Below, piece by piece: positions 39,710 to 49,068 of a stretch of DNA of 64,000 nt. The notes beneath the pieces were generated by a model, which made no database searches, had not been told where the DNA came from, and saw only the letters and a program-made list of their open reading frames with translations. The stretch's first letter is position 1, and every line of letters begins with the position of its first letter. This stretch comes from a bacterium (GTDB lineage: Bacteria; Arandabacterota; Arandabacteria; Arandabacterales; Arandabacteraceae), in the NCBI GenBank assembly GCA_029933125.1, contig JAOZOU010000005.1, positions 166,211 to 230,210 on the forward strand, written 5' to 3'. Both the position numbers and the translations under genes were made by a program.

Positions 39710-41542
39710 TTGTGTGGAATAGTTGGATATGTCGGTAGCAAGCAAGTCGTTCCAATCCTTCTGGACAGCCTGAAGCGGCTTGAGTATAGGGGCTATGACT
39801 CAGCTGGTATTGCTGTACAGTCAAATGGTGGTATCAAGATTGAGAAGGTGGCAGGTAAGATCAAGGCACTTGAGGCGAAGGTCGCCAAATGTGAGCTCAA
39901 GGCAACGAGTGGAATAGGACACACCCGATGGGCAACTCATGGTGAGCCGAATGAGATAAATGCCCACCCCCACGCCGATTGCAAGCAGCGTGTTGCTCTC
40001 GTCCACAATGGTATAATTGAGAATTGCAATGTTCTTCGTGAGATGCTCATCCGTGAGGGGCACACATTTCGAAGCGAGACCGATACGGAGGTTCTTGCTC
40101 ACCTCATAGAAAGATTTCATGAAAGAGGCAAGCCTTTGGAGAAGGCTGTGCTTGGTGCTCTCGCTATGGTCAAGGGTACGTATGGGCTGGCTGTCATCTG
40201 TGCTGATGAACCTGAGAAGATAGTGGCAGCTCGCCATGGTAGCCCGCTTGTTATAGGCGTTGGAAAAGACGAATACTTTGTGGCCTCCGATGTTCCTGCC
40301 ATAATGGGCTACACCAGAGATGTTATCTATATGGATGATGGTGAAGTTGCTGTTCTTACTCCTAAAGGCTTCAGTGCAGTTACAAGCGATGATCAGGAAG
40401 TGATCAAAGAGATTGAAAAGATTACGTGGGATCTTGAGATGGCAGAGAAGGGTGGCTTTCCTCACTTCATGCTTAAGGAGATCTTTGAGCAACCCCAGAG
40501 CATTAGAAATGCAATGGCAGGTCGTATCGTCCCCGAGACAGGCGAAGCTCACCTTGGTGGAGTCACTCTAACCGCAGATGAGATAAGAAGCATTTCGCGT
40601 ATAGTGATAACCGCATGTGGGACGTCATGGCATGCTGGCCTCATCGGTGAATATATGATTGAGGAATATGCGCGCATACCTGTTGAAGTTGAGTATGCAT
40701 CTGAATTTCGCTACCGTGATCCGCTTGTTGACCCCTCTACTGTTGTGATCGTAATAAGCCAGTCAGGTGAGACGGCTGATACCCTTGCTGCTATGCGCGA
40801 GGCTCAACACAGAGGTGCGAAGGCTATTGGTATCTGCAATGTTGTTGGGAGCACAATTGCAAGGGAATCTGACTGTGGAACCTATGTGCATGCAGGACCG
40901 GAGATTGGTGTAGCCTCGACAAAGGCTTTCACATCACAGGTTGTTGTTGAGATGCTGCTTACGATGCATCTTGCAAGGCATCGCTTTGGTCGATTTGAGC
41001 CAGGCAAGGGTATAGTGCGGGCCCTTCAGAAGCTTCCAGAACAAGTCCAAGGAATTCTTGAAAAGAATGAAGAGATTCGGCAAATTGCCTCGGAGTATTG
41101 CAGCCACAATAACTTCCTCTATCTGGGCCGAGGCTATAACTTCCCAGTTGCACTTGAGGGTGCTCTAAAACTTAAGGAGATCAGCTACATCCATGCTGAG
41201 GGATATCCAGCTGCTGAGATGAAGCATGGCCCAATTGCTTTGATAGATGATAAGATGCCGGTTGTTGTGATTGCTGTAAAGGACAGTGCCTATGAGAAGA
41301 TCATGAACAACGTGGAAGAAGTCAAAGCTCGTGGTGGCAGGATCCTTGCAATTGCCACAGAGGGTGACGGTGAGATCGTCAAAAAGGTCGATCATGTGAT
41401 CTATGTTCCGGTTACAATTCCACCGCTTACTCCAGTTCTGGCAGTGATCCCTCTGCAATTGCTTGCCTACCACATTGCCGTGATGAGAGGTTGTAACGTA
41501 GATCAGCCTCGTAACCTGGCCAAAAGTGTGACAGTTGAATAG
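39710..41542 (+). CDS. glmS: Glucosamine-6-phosphate synthase (glutamine-hydrolysing)
   Basis: 610 residues. It makes glucosamine 6-phosphate from fructose 6-phosphate and glutamine, the first step to UDP-GlcNAc for peptidoglycan and lipid A. The TTG start places cysteine at position 2 (MCGIVGYVG), which becomes the N-terminal nucleophile. YRGYDSAGIAV and GHTRWATHGEP are glutaminase signatures. Two SIS domains follow, with ITACGTSWHAG near 303, VISQSGETADTLA and the C-terminal CNVDQPRNLAKSVTVE. GAGGG upstream supports the start. The next gene begins within or just after its end. Confidence 0.97.
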   Translation: MCGIVGYVGSKQVVPILLDSLKRLEYRGYDSAGIAVQSNGGIKIEKVAGKIKALEAKVAKCELKATSGIGHTRWATHGEPNEINAHPHADCKQRVALVHNGIIENCNVLREMLIREGHTFRSETDTEVLAHLIERFHERGKPLEKAVLGALAMVKGTYGLAVICADEPEKIVAARHGSPLVIGVGKDEYFVASDVPAIMGYTRDVIYMDDGEVAVLTPKGFSAVTSDDQEVIKEIEKITWDLEMAEKGGFPHFMLKEIFEQPQSIRNAMAGRIVPETGEAHLGGVTLTADEIRSISRIVITACGTSWHAGLIGEYMIEEYARIPVEVEYASEFRYRDPLVDPSTVVIVISQSGETADTLAAMREAQHRGAKAIGICNVVGSTIARESDCGTYVHAGPEIGVASTKAFTSQVVVEMLLTMHLARHRFGRFEPGKGIVRALQKLPEQVQGILEKNEEIRQIASEYCSHNNFLYLGRGYNFPVALEGALKLKEISYIHAEGYPAAEMKHGPIALIDDKMPVVVIAVKDSAYEKIMNNVEEVKARGGRILAIATEGDGEIVKKVDHVIYVPVTIPPLTPVLAVIPLQLLAYHIAVMRGCNVDQPRNLAKSVTVE

Positions 41543-41546
41543 CCTG

Positions 41547-43304
41547 ATGGATCATCTTAACATTGCTTGGCTTCTCATCGCCTGTTTGCCCCTTTTCGCC
41601 CTCGGATACTTCATCTACGGCGGGTATCTTAGTCGCCTCTTTGGTGAAGATAGGTCAAGGAAGACACCAGCGATCACAAAGGAAGATGGACGCGATTACG
41701 TTCCTGCGAATCCCCTTGTTCTTTTCAGTCACCATTTTGCTTCAATTGCTGGTGGCGGTCCGATTGTAGGACCTACAGTTGCTCTCATATTCGGCTATGG
41801 TCCAGCATGGTTGTGGATAGTACTGGGAGCAATTTTTATCGGTGCTGTCCATGATTTTTCTTCACTTTTCGTGAGCATGAGAGAGGGCGGGAGATCTATT
41901 GCCGAGGTTGCAGAACGCTATCTTGGTAGAAGAGGCTTCGTGCTTTTCATATCTTTTGCTGTCGTCTATATTGTGCTGGTTACATCGGCTTTCCTGCAGA
42001 TGACTGCTACTGCTCTTACATCTGTCGTGCCAGCTGAAACCATCGGGCTTACCCATAATAATACTCTTTTAAGAACAGTTATCGTTGAAGGCAGAGAGGT
42101 CATCAAAATAGGAGGTATTGCATCAACATCGGTTATTGTAATGACGTGTTTTGCTCCTATCCTGGGCTGGCTTCTTTATCGCAGGCGATTCAATGCATGG
42201 ATAGTAGCTATCATTGCTATAGTTGTGGCTCTGGTTTCTATTCGCCTCGGACTTTCCCATCCCGTAAACGTTAGTCCGAACATCTGGATGCTCATCCTTT
42301 CAGTCTATGTCTTCTTCGCTTCCGGCATACCCGTCTGGATAATTCTTCAGCCTCGCGATTTCACAAACTCCTTTATCCTGTTTGCTGGCATAGTAGCGCT
42401 TGTTGTAGCTACAATTGGTGGCGGACTTAAGGGTCTAACTTTCAATGCCCCAGTTGTGGATGTTGCCTCCGGACAAGCCCATCTTGGTAGCCTTTGGCCA
42501 ATTCTGTTCATAACAATTGCTTGTGGAGCTATCTCAGGCTTTCATGCTCTCGTTGCAAGTGGAACAACCTCAAAGCAGATCTCTTCAGAGACCCATGCCC
42601 GGAAGATAGGCTATGGTGGAATGCTACTTGAAGGTGTGCTTGCCATATGTGTTGTAACTGCCGTTGCAGCTGGTATAAAGTTTGCTGCCTACAAGTCAGT
42701 TGTATTCCCAAGCCAGGGCAGGTCGAATCCCATCCTCGGCTTTGCTCTTGGCATGGGAGGACTTCTTCATAAGAGCCTTGGAGTAAATCATGCCTATGGG
42801 ACGGTCTTTGGCATACTCATGGTTGAGGGTTTTGTCGTTACAACACTTGATACTGCGGTTCGGTTGAATCGCTACCTCTTTGAGGATCTCTGGAAGACAA
42901 GCCTCAAGCAACCTCCGCGTCTGCTACGAAGCTATTACTTCAATTCACTCCTAAGTGTTGTGCTGATGTTCATTCTTGCCAAGACCAATGCCTTCCTTGC
43001 CATCTGGCCAATCTTTGGCACAGCAAATCAACTGCTTGCAGCTATGACGCTCGTTGGTGTAACAGGATGGCTGATGCGCAAGGGCAAGTCCTATCTTGTC
43101 ACTCTCCTTCCTGCTGCCTTTATGGTAACGACCACTACGGCTTCGCTTCTCAAGCTCCTTTTCCAGAAGTATCTCCCTGATGGAAATGCTACACTTGCCG
43201 TTGCGGATATGCTGCTTCTTGCGCTTTCAATCGCCTTCATCGGTCTGGCGATTTCACTTTTCAGGAGGGGGGATGGAATGTGGCAGAAAGCATCCGCAAG
43301 GTAG
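41547..43304 (+). CDS. cstA: Carbon starvation protein CstA (peptide or pyruvate transporter)
   Basis: 585 residues from the ATG at 41547; a TTG four codons upstream overlaps glmS. Around 14 to 16 membrane helices are visible. Family signatures are GRDYVPANPLVLFSHHFASI then AGGGPIVGPTVA near 50-80, IGAVHDFSSLFVSMR near 110, and SGTTSKQISSETHARKIGYG near 345-364. CstA proteins import peptides or pyruvate during carbon limitation. The end overlaps the RidA gene by 25 bases. Confidence 0.9.
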   Translation: MDHLNIAWLLIACLPLFALGYFIYGGYLSRLFGEDRSRKTPAITKEDGRDYVPANPLVLFSHHFASIAGGGPIVGPTVALIFGYGPAWLWIVLGAIFIGAVHDFSSLFVSMREGGRSIAEVAERYLGRRGFVLFISFAVVYIVLVTSAFLQMTATALTSVVPAETIGLTHNNTLLRTVIVEGREVIKIGGIASTSVIVMTCFAPILGWLLYRRRFNAWIVAIIAIVVALVSIRLGLSHPVNVSPNIWMLILSVYVFFASGIPVWIILQPRDFTNSFILFAGIVALVVATIGGGLKGLTFNAPVVDVASGQAHLGSLWPILFITIACGAISGFHALVASGTTSKQISSETHARKIGYGGMLLEGVLAICVVTAVAAGIKFAAYKSVVFPSQGRSNPILGFALGMGGLLHKSLGVNHAYGTVFGILMVEGFVVTTLDTAVRLNRYLFEDLWKTSLKQPPRLLRSYYFNSLLSVVLMFILAKTNAFLAIWPIFGTANQLLAAMTLVGVTGWLMRKGKSYLVTLLPAAFMVTTTTASLLKLLFQKYLPDGNATLAVADMLLLALSIAFIGLAISLFRRGDGMWQKASAR

Positions 43305-43690
43305 TTACGTCTCGAGCACCTCAGGCGATTGGTCCCTACAGCCAGGCAGTGGTTTATGAACAAGGAGGATTGGTATTTGTCTCAGGTCAACTTGGGATCG
43401 ATCCTGCAAGTGGTGAATTTGCTGGTCCAACAGTTGGAGCTCAAACAAGGCAGTGCCTCAAGAATCTTGCTAATATCATTGAAGCTACAGGTTCAACAAT
43501 GTCATCAGTCATTAAGACAACTGTCTATCTGGCAGACATGAATGATTTTGGCGAGATGAATCGAGTTTATGAGGACTACTTTAAGGAACCACATCCTGCA
43601 AGAGCATGCGTAGCTGTCAAGCAGCTTCCCAAAGGAGCTCTTGTTGAGATAGATGCCATTGCTGCCAGAGAGGAACCAAGAGATGGTTGA
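43280..43690 (+). CDS. ridA: RidA-family enamine/imine deaminase
   Basis: 136 residues, GTG start with GGAGGGGGG upstream. It hydrolyses reactive 2-aminoacrylate-type enamines formed by PLP enzymes. The signature APQAIGPYSQAVV opens the chain and the catalytic arginine sits in HPARACVAVKQLPKGALVEI near 107-126. It overlaps cstA at the start and selD at the end by eight bases, so the three are translationally linked. Confidence 0.95.
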   Translation: MAESIRKVVTSRAPQAIGPYSQAVVYEQGGLVFVSGQLGIDPASGEFAGPTVGAQTRQCLKNLANIIEATGSTMSSVIKTTVYLADMNDFGEMNRVYEDYFKEPHPARACVAVKQLPKGALVEIDAIAAREEPRDG

Positions 43691-44726
43691 GAAGATAAGG
43701 CTAACACAGTTCTCAAGTTGCGCTGGCTGAGCCTCTAAGGTGGGTCCGGGTGACCTCGAGTTCATCCTCAAAGGGCTTAAGCCAATAGCAGACAAGCGCC
43801 TCCTTGTTGGGGCTGAGAGTCTCGACGATGCAGCAGTCTATGCGCTTGGTGAGGATGATGCCATCGTACACAGTGTCGACATCTTTACCCCTGTTGTGGA
43901 CGAGCCGCGTAGCTACGGAAGGATCGCCGCAGCAAATGCTTTAAGCGACATCTATGCGATGGGGGCAAAGCCAGTGCTCGCAGTTAATGTGCTGTGCTTT
44001 TCGGAAGAGGTCATTCCCAAATCCGTTGTGAGAGAGATTCTTAGAGGTGGCTATGAAAAAGCGGCAGAAGCTGGCGTTGCCATTGGCGGTGGCCACTCGA
44101 TTGAGGATAGAGAACTAAAGTATGGTCTGAGCGTTGTAGGGATAGTAGAGAGAAATTGCCTCATTACCAACTCAAATGCAAAGCCAGGTGATCTTCTCAT
44201 ACTTACAAAGCCTCTAGGCATAGGACTGATTACAACTGGTATCAAGTCTGGAGTGGCTCGTGCTCGAACTATTCGCAAGGTCAAAAGCATCATGGAGGAG
44301 CTCAATCTAGCTCCCTCCGAAGCGATGGTAGAGTACGGAGCGCATGCTTGCACTGACATAACTGGATTTGGCTTCCTGGGCCATGCTTTTGAGCTGGCTC
44401 AGGCCAGTGGAGTGGATCTCGAGATCGACTTCTCAAGCCTGCCTGTTATGCCTGAGGCTTATGAAATGCTGAAGGCTGAAGCAATAGCAGGTGGACTCTG
44501 GACGAATAAGGCCTACGTGATGGCACATGTCGAAACAGTTGGATTGAGTGATGATGAGGTAAACATCATGTGTGATCCTCAAACATCAGGTGGACTCCTC
44601 ATAAGCATTCCAAAGCCCGGAGCCATAGCTTTGCTTCGAGCCTTGAAGGCAAGAGGCATGGGATATGCGGCTATCGTTGGAAAAGTTCTTGCGAAAGGCA
44701 AAGGGAGGATTATAGTTAGAAAGTGA
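43683..44726 (+). CDS. selD: Selenophosphate synthase containing selenocysteine (in-frame UGA at codon 16)
   Basis: 347 residues if the in-frame TGA at 43728-43730 is read as selenocysteine. Starting at ATG 43683 (GAGAGG upstream) the first codons read MVEKIRLTQFSSCAG, then Sec, then ASKVGPGDLEFIL. The SCAG-Sec-ASK motif is the active-site loop known from SelD selenoproteins, in which Sec or Cys sits at this position. A start placed after the TGA, at GTG 43740, would lose the catalytic loop. Later motifs are intact: VDIFTPVVDEPRSYGRIAAAN and IGGGHSIEDRELKYGLSV. The enzyme makes selenophosphate from selenide and ATP for selenocysteine and selenouridine. A hairpin follows the UGA and tRNA-Sec lies immediately downstream, which strongly supports recoding. 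Confidence 0.94.
43733..43760 (+). promoter_or_regulatory. Candidate bacterial SECIS hairpin after the selD UGA
   Basis: Two bases after the UGA, CTC (43733-43735) pairs with GAG (43758-43760) and AGGT (43738-43741) pairs with ACCT (43753-43756), closing an 11-base loop GGGTCCGGGTG. Position and size match hairpins bound by SelB in bacteria. The fold was paired by eye. Confidence 0.6.
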
Positions 44727-44733
44727 GTGTTTA

Positions 44734-44830
44734 GGGAATGGATGGGTTCTGGTGGACCTCAAGGACTTCAAATCCTTTGTCGGGTGCGAGGAGCATCCGA
44801 GGTGGGTTCGATTCCCACACATTCCCGCCA
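44734..44830 (+). tRNA. selC: tRNA-Sec (TCA)
   Basis: 97 bases with a long acceptor (GGGAATG pairs with CATTCCC), anticodon loop CTTCAAA with TCA, a long variable arm (GTCGGGTGCGAGGAGCATCCGA region) and T arm GTGGGTTCGATTCCCAC. CCA is encoded. It lies eight bases after the selD stop. The UCA anticodon reads UGA as selenocysteine with SelA and SelB, which are not in this window. Confidence 0.95.
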
Positions 44831-44847
44831 TCTGGGGAGGCTGAAGT

Positions 44848-45357
44848 TTGAAGATCTGTGTGATAATAGTGGTCACAGTGGCAGCTTTGCTTATTCTTTC
44901 CTCGAGGCTTCTGGCAGATGACGGGAGCATTACGCTCGATGAGCAATCCCGCCAGGACAGCACAAATGCTTCCCCCGCATTTATTCCCAGAATGGGCATT
45001 GATTACAGTCTTGAGAAACCCAATTTCAGGCATTCGCCCAGGCGTAGCGTCATTCTTTCTGCAATCCTGCCCGGTCTTGGCCAAGCTGACAATGGGAGAT
45101 GGGCAAAGGCTACATCTTTTGTAGTTATTGGCTCACTCCTTGTTGCAAAGATAGCAGTCGAGTCGCAAAGAGCCGATAGATACCTCTATCTTTCCCGCCA
45201 TGCGGCATCCGATGAGGAAGCCGAAGCTCTCTACGGAGCTTATACCGACCATTTTGACCGTAGAGATCGGTTCATCTGGTGGGCTGTTGGCTTCTGGATT
45301 TACAATATGCTGGATGCCTATGTAGATGGCCATCTCTTTGGATTCTCCCGTCAGTAA
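44848..45357 (+). CDS. Membrane protein with a DUF5683-like domain
   Basis: 169 residues, TTG start preceded by GGGGAGG. A signal peptide or anchor covers residues 1-23. The core has RRSVILSAILPGLGQADNGRW near 65-85, the DUF5683 landmark PGLGQ, and two to three hydrophobic helices (ATSFVVIGSLLVAKIAV, FIWWAVGFWIYNMLDAYVD). The polar part between them is helical. Such proteins are common in FCB-group genomes without a known function. It lies between tRNA-Sec and lepB. Confidence 0.75.
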   Translation: MKICVIIVVTVAALLILSSRLLADDGSITLDEQSRQDSTNASPAFIPRMGIDYSLEKPNFRHSPRRSVILSAILPGLGQADNGRWAKATSFVVIGSLLVAKIAVESQRADRYLYLSRHAASDEEAEALYGAYTDHFDRRDRFIWWAVGFWIYNMLDAYVDGHLFGFSRQ

Positions 45358-45392
45358 TCAAGCACCGATGGCTTTTTCGCTGGAGGAAAGAA

Positions 45393-46034
45393 ATGAAATC
45401 CAAGAAGACAAAAAGGACTTCTAAAGATATCAAGCAAACCAAGAAACAAGTGCGCAAAGATGTAGCAAAGGAATGGATCAAATCCATTCTTTTTGCGCTT
45501 GTTCTGGCTCTTCTTGTGCGTGCAACTGCTGTCCAGGCATTTCGTATACCAAGCGGCTCAATGGAGGATACCCTGCTGATTGGCGATTTTCTGCTTGTTA
45601 ACAAGTTCATCTATGGCAGCCACATCCCGTTTACCAATATAAGGCTACCTGCAATTACCCAACCCAAGCGTGGCGATATTATTGTCTTTCGGCATCCAAC
45701 AGAGGGAAAAGACTTCATCAAACGCTGTATAGGTCTTCCGGGCGATACCGTTGAGATCAGAAATGACGTAGTCTATATCAATGGAAAGCCTCTTGACGAA
45801 CCCTACAAAACACTTCGAGGTGTTGGTGGGGTCTCTTCCAATTTCGGACCAGTTGTTGTACCCGAAGGGCACCTCTTTGTCCTGGGAGACAACCGGCATA
45901 ACAGCTACGATAGCCGCTCCTGGGGTCCTTTAGATATGAAATACGTTAAGGGCAAGGCAATGGTTATTTACTTCTCTTGGGATAGAAGAAGGCATATACC
46001 GAGATTCAAAAGATTTGGAAAGCTCATAAGGTAG
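45393..46034 (+). CDS. lepB: Signal peptidase I
   Basis: 213 residues from the ATG at 45393 with GGAGGAAAG upstream. It cleaves signal peptides at the outer face of the inner membrane. A lysine-rich cytoplasmic start is followed by one helix (SILFALVLALLVRATAV). The catalytic serine is in IPSGSMEDTLLIGD near 57-70 and the general-base lysine in KDFIKRCIGLPGD near 109-121. The C-terminal box VLGDNRHNSYDSRSWG is conserved. lepA follows after four bases, the classic lepB-lepA neighbourhood in reverse order. Confidence 0.95.
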   Translation: MKSKKTKRTSKDIKQTKKQVRKDVAKEWIKSILFALVLALLVRATAVQAFRIPSGSMEDTLLIGDFLLVNKFIYGSHIPFTNIRLPAITQPKRGDIIVFRHPTEGKDFIKRCIGLPGDTVEIRNDVVYINGKPLDEPYKTLRGVGGVSSNFGPVVVPEGHLFVLGDNRHNSYDSRSWGPLDMKYVKGKAMVIYFSWDRRRHIPRFKRFGKLIR

Positions 46035-46038
46035 CCGC

Positions 46039-47835
46039 ATGAGCACAAGGCATATCAGGAATTTCTGCATAATAGCTCATATTGATCATGGTAAGTCAAC
46101 CCTGGCTGATAGATTGCTGGAGCTCACCTCGACCATTCCACAAAGGGAAATGCGTGATCAGGTTCTCGATAACATGCCTCTTGAAAGAGAGCGAGGTATA
46201 ACCATAAAGAGTCATGCCATAACGATGTACTATCGCCTGGATGGGAAGCTCTTTGAGCTCAATCTCATCGATACACCTGGTCATGTCGATTTCACCTATG
46301 AAGTCTCGAGAAGCCTTGCAGCATGCGAAGGTGCAATTCTCCTTGTAGACGCCTCCCAGGGAGTCGAGGCACAAACACTGAGCAATCTCTACATGGCAAT
46401 AGAGAACAATCTTGAGATTGTACCAGTTCTTAACAAAATTGACCTTAAGGCAGCGAGGGTTGAACAGGTTGCTCAGCAAATATGCGAAGTTCTCGGTGGT
46501 TCCCCCGATGATGTTCTCAAAGTAAGTGCAAAGGAGGGCTGGGGAGTTGAGCATCTCCTCGCCGAACTCATAAGACGCATCCCGCCACCAGGGGGTGATA
46601 ACGGGAAACCTCTGAGAGCCTTGATATTCGATTCAACATTCGACCAATATCGTGGAGCTGTGGCCTACGTTAGGGTTTTTGACGGCTGTCTTAGAACGGG
46701 CATGAAGATCAAACTTCTTTCAACAGGCAGAATCTATGAGGTTATGGAGGTGGGGATATTCCAGCTCAAGATGGTCCCCAGGGACGAACTTGTTGCTGGA
46801 GAGGTTGGCTACATGGTCGCTGGCATAAAGAACATTGTCGATGCCAATGTCGGCGACACCATAGTCGAGGCAGATGATGAAAAGTCGGAGCCGTTGCCAG
46901 GATATAGACGCCTCAAGCCTATGGTTTACAGTGGCCTCTATCCTACAGATGGAGAGAATTTTGAGCTTCTTCGCGAAGCTCTCCTCAAGCTGAGACTCAA
47001 TGATGCAGCCCTTAGTTTTGAACCCGAGACCTCACAGGCTCTCGGTTTTGGCTTCAGATGTGGTTTCCTTGGATTGCTTCACATGGAAATCGTACAGGAG
47101 CGCCTCGAGCGAGAATATGGTCTGAGCTTGATAGCGACTGTTCCAAGTGTCAAATACAGAGTGATACTTAAAGATGGATCGAGCGTCGAGGTTGAGAATC
47201 CAGCAAGCTTGCCAGATCCGGCGAACATTGAGCATATTGAAGAACCATTTGTGAGCGCCCAGATCGTTACCCCTATTGAATACATTGATCCCCTGATGCG
47301 GCTTGTTAAGGAAAGGCGGGGGACATATGAGCGCTCAGAGATCCTGGATTCCAAACGTACGCTTGTCGTATGCAGTCTGCCCCTTGCTGAGATACTGGTT
47401 GACTTCCATGATAGGGTTAAATCCTTAAGTAAAGGCTATGCATCGTTTGACTACGACTTCAGCGGCTACCGACCTTCTAAGCTTGTCAAACTCGATGTTC
47501 TCGTCAACGGCGATCCCGTTGATGCTCTTTCGGTCATCGTTCATAAGGATAAGGTTTACCGCTGGGGGAAACAGATTGTAAGCAGGTTGAAGGACCTCAT
47601 ACCCCGCCAGCTTTTCCAGGTGGTAATTCAGGCTGCGGTTGGCTCAAGGGTTATAGCCCGTGAGACCATAAGCCCATTGAGAAAGAATGTTACTGCCAAG
47701 TGCTACGGCGGTGACATAACTCGGAAGCGAAAGCTTCTCGAGCGCCAGCGTGAGGGCAAGCGCCGTATGAAGAGTATCGGCAGGGTGACCATACCTCAGG
47801 AGGCTTTCCTCTATCTGCTGAGAGTCGAGAGATGA
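46039..47835 (+). CDS. lepA: Elongation factor 4 (ribosomal back-translocase)
   Basis: 598 residues, the standard length. A GTPase that acts on stalled or mistranslocated ribosomes. G1 is AHIDHGKSTLADRLLE, G3 DTPGHVDFTYEV, G4 NKIDL. The LepA-specific C-terminal domain ends with VTAKCYGGDITRKRKLLE and KRRMKSIGRVTIPQEAFL. Starts four bases after lepB and ends four bases before hemW. Confidence 0.97.
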   Translation: MSTRHIRNFCIIAHIDHGKSTLADRLLELTSTIPQREMRDQVLDNMPLERERGITIKSHAITMYYRLDGKLFELNLIDTPGHVDFTYEVSRSLAACEGAILLVDASQGVEAQTLSNLYMAIENNLEIVPVLNKIDLKAARVEQVAQQICEVLGGSPDDVLKVSAKEGWGVEHLLAELIRRIPPPGGDNGKPLRALIFDSTFDQYRGAVAYVRVFDGCLRTGMKIKLLSTGRIYEVMEVGIFQLKMVPRDELVAGEVGYMVAGIKNIVDANVGDTIVEADDEKSEPLPGYRRLKPMVYSGLYPTDGENFELLREALLKLRLNDAALSFEPETSQALGFGFRCGFLGLLHMEIVQERLEREYGLSLIATVPSVKYRVILKDGSSVEVENPASLPDPANIEHIEEPFVSAQIVTPIEYIDPLMRLVKERRGTYERSEILDSKRTLVVCSLPLAEILVDFHDRVKSLSKGYASFDYDFSGYRPSKLVKLDVLVNGDPVDALSVIVHKDKVYRWGKQIVSRLKDLIPRQLFQVVIQAAVGSRVIARETISPLRKNVTAKCYGGDITRKRKLLERQREGKRRMKSIGRVTIPQEAFLYLLRVER

Positions 47836-47839
47836 TCCC

Positions 47840-48982
47840 ATGGCAGGTCTCTATGTTCACATCCCTTTCTGTTTAAGCAAATGCCGCTACTGTGGCTTCT
47901 ATTCAGAAGGAGGCAACTCTTTCATCCCCCATGCCTATATCGCTGCTCTTAAGAAGGATTCTCTCAGGGAGGCACCACTCTGGAAGGATCACACCTTCAG
48001 ATCTGTCTATATAGGCGGGGGTACACCTTCACTTCTTGCGTCACACGAGCTTGCGGACTTACTCAATCACCTGGGGCAGAATTACAATCTTCAAGATGCC
48101 GAGATAACAGTTGAGGTCAATCCCGCCACAATCGACCGTATGAGGTTTGAAGGATACCTCAGGGCAGGTGTCAATCGAATAAGCATTGGTGTTCAGTCAC
48201 TCATAAGCCATGAGCTCATCTTCCTTGAGAGGAGGCATAATCCAACCCAGGCCCGTGCTCTCCTAAAGTGGGCAAGTGATTTTTCAGATCTGAGCGTAAG
48301 TGCAGACATAATCATAGGTATTCCAGGTCAGACAAGGGATAGCCTCACCTGGACGCTTGATGTGGTGCTTAACTATGTTGATCACCTATCCTGCTATATG
48401 CTTTCAATCGATAAGGGTACAAGACTTTATCGCGATGTCAAAGGCGGTAAGGTCAAGCTACCTTCAGATGATCAACTTGTTAGGCTCTATCGTCTAACCG
48501 ACACACTCATTGAAGAGCATAGCTTTGTTCATTATGAGGTTTCTAACTGGGCAAAGCCCGGGCACGAGTCAATTCATAACCTGAATTACTGGTCGTGTGG
48601 AGAATACCTGGGTATCGGGGCTGGAGCGCATTCCCATCTTTGCGGCAGGCGATACATGCGAGTAAGTGATTGGAAGACCTATGTTGATCTTGTCGAAAGT
48701 GGAAGGAGCACCATCACAATGGAGGAATGTCTTACTGATGAGCAGAAAGCAATTGAGAGAGTAATGCTCGCACTTAGAACTTCACACGGCCTTAAGGTTG
48801 ATGACTTTGAAGGTATGTTTAACAAACATGCCCTGAAGCTCCTTGATGATCTCATTCTCCGGGGGCTACTTATCAAAAGTGGTGAAAATCTATTACTTTC
48901 ACCAAGCGGTATGCTTTTGGAATGTGAAATTGCGAAAATGCTTGTCTCTGAGCTCGCCTCACCTCAAGTACTTTTAGCATAA
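47840..48982 (+). CDS. hemW: Heme chaperone HemW (radical SAM)
   Basis: 380 residues. Once annotated as oxygen-independent coproporphyrinogen oxidase; HemW binds heme and passes it to respiratory enzymes. The cluster motif is CLSKCRYCGF (CxxxCxxC), lacking the fourth cysteine of HemN, with YIGGGTPSLL near 52-61. HNLNYWSCGEYLGIGAGAHS near 248-267 is the HemW signature. Adjacent to lepA, a very common pairing upstream of hrcA. Confidence 0.93.
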   Translation: MAGLYVHIPFCLSKCRYCGFYSEGGNSFIPHAYIAALKKDSLREAPLWKDHTFRSVYIGGGTPSLLASHELADLLNHLGQNYNLQDAEITVEVNPATIDRMRFEGYLRAGVNRISIGVQSLISHELIFLERRHNPTQARALLKWASDFSDLSVSADIIIGIPGQTRDSLTWTLDVVLNYVDHLSCYMLSIDKGTRLYRDVKGGKVKLPSDDQLVRLYRLTDTLIEEHSFVHYEVSNWAKPGHESIHNLNYWSCGEYLGIGAGAHSHLCGRRYMRVSDWKTYVDLVESGRSTITMEECLTDEQKAIERVMLALRTSHGLKVDDFEGMFNKHALKLLDDLILRGLLIKSGENLLLSPSGMLLECEIAKMLVSELASPQVLLA

Positions 48983-49068
48983 AGCCTTTGGGCTATACCG
49001 CCGATACTGCTTTTAAGGGAGGTCTAGGAAAATCCAGAGTAAGGACTTGCAACCCTTCGGAGGATGAC

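Noticed and set aside
39821..40552. Minus-strand frame of 243 codons
   Set aside because: Antisense shadow of glmS, which is unmistakable.
43740..44726. selD starting at GTG 43740
   Set aside because: This start drops the active-site loop; reading the upstream TGA as selenocysteine restores it.
44731..45084. Minus-strand frame over tRNA-Sec
   Set aside because: It overlaps a structurally complete tRNA and a plus-strand gene with a good ribosome site.
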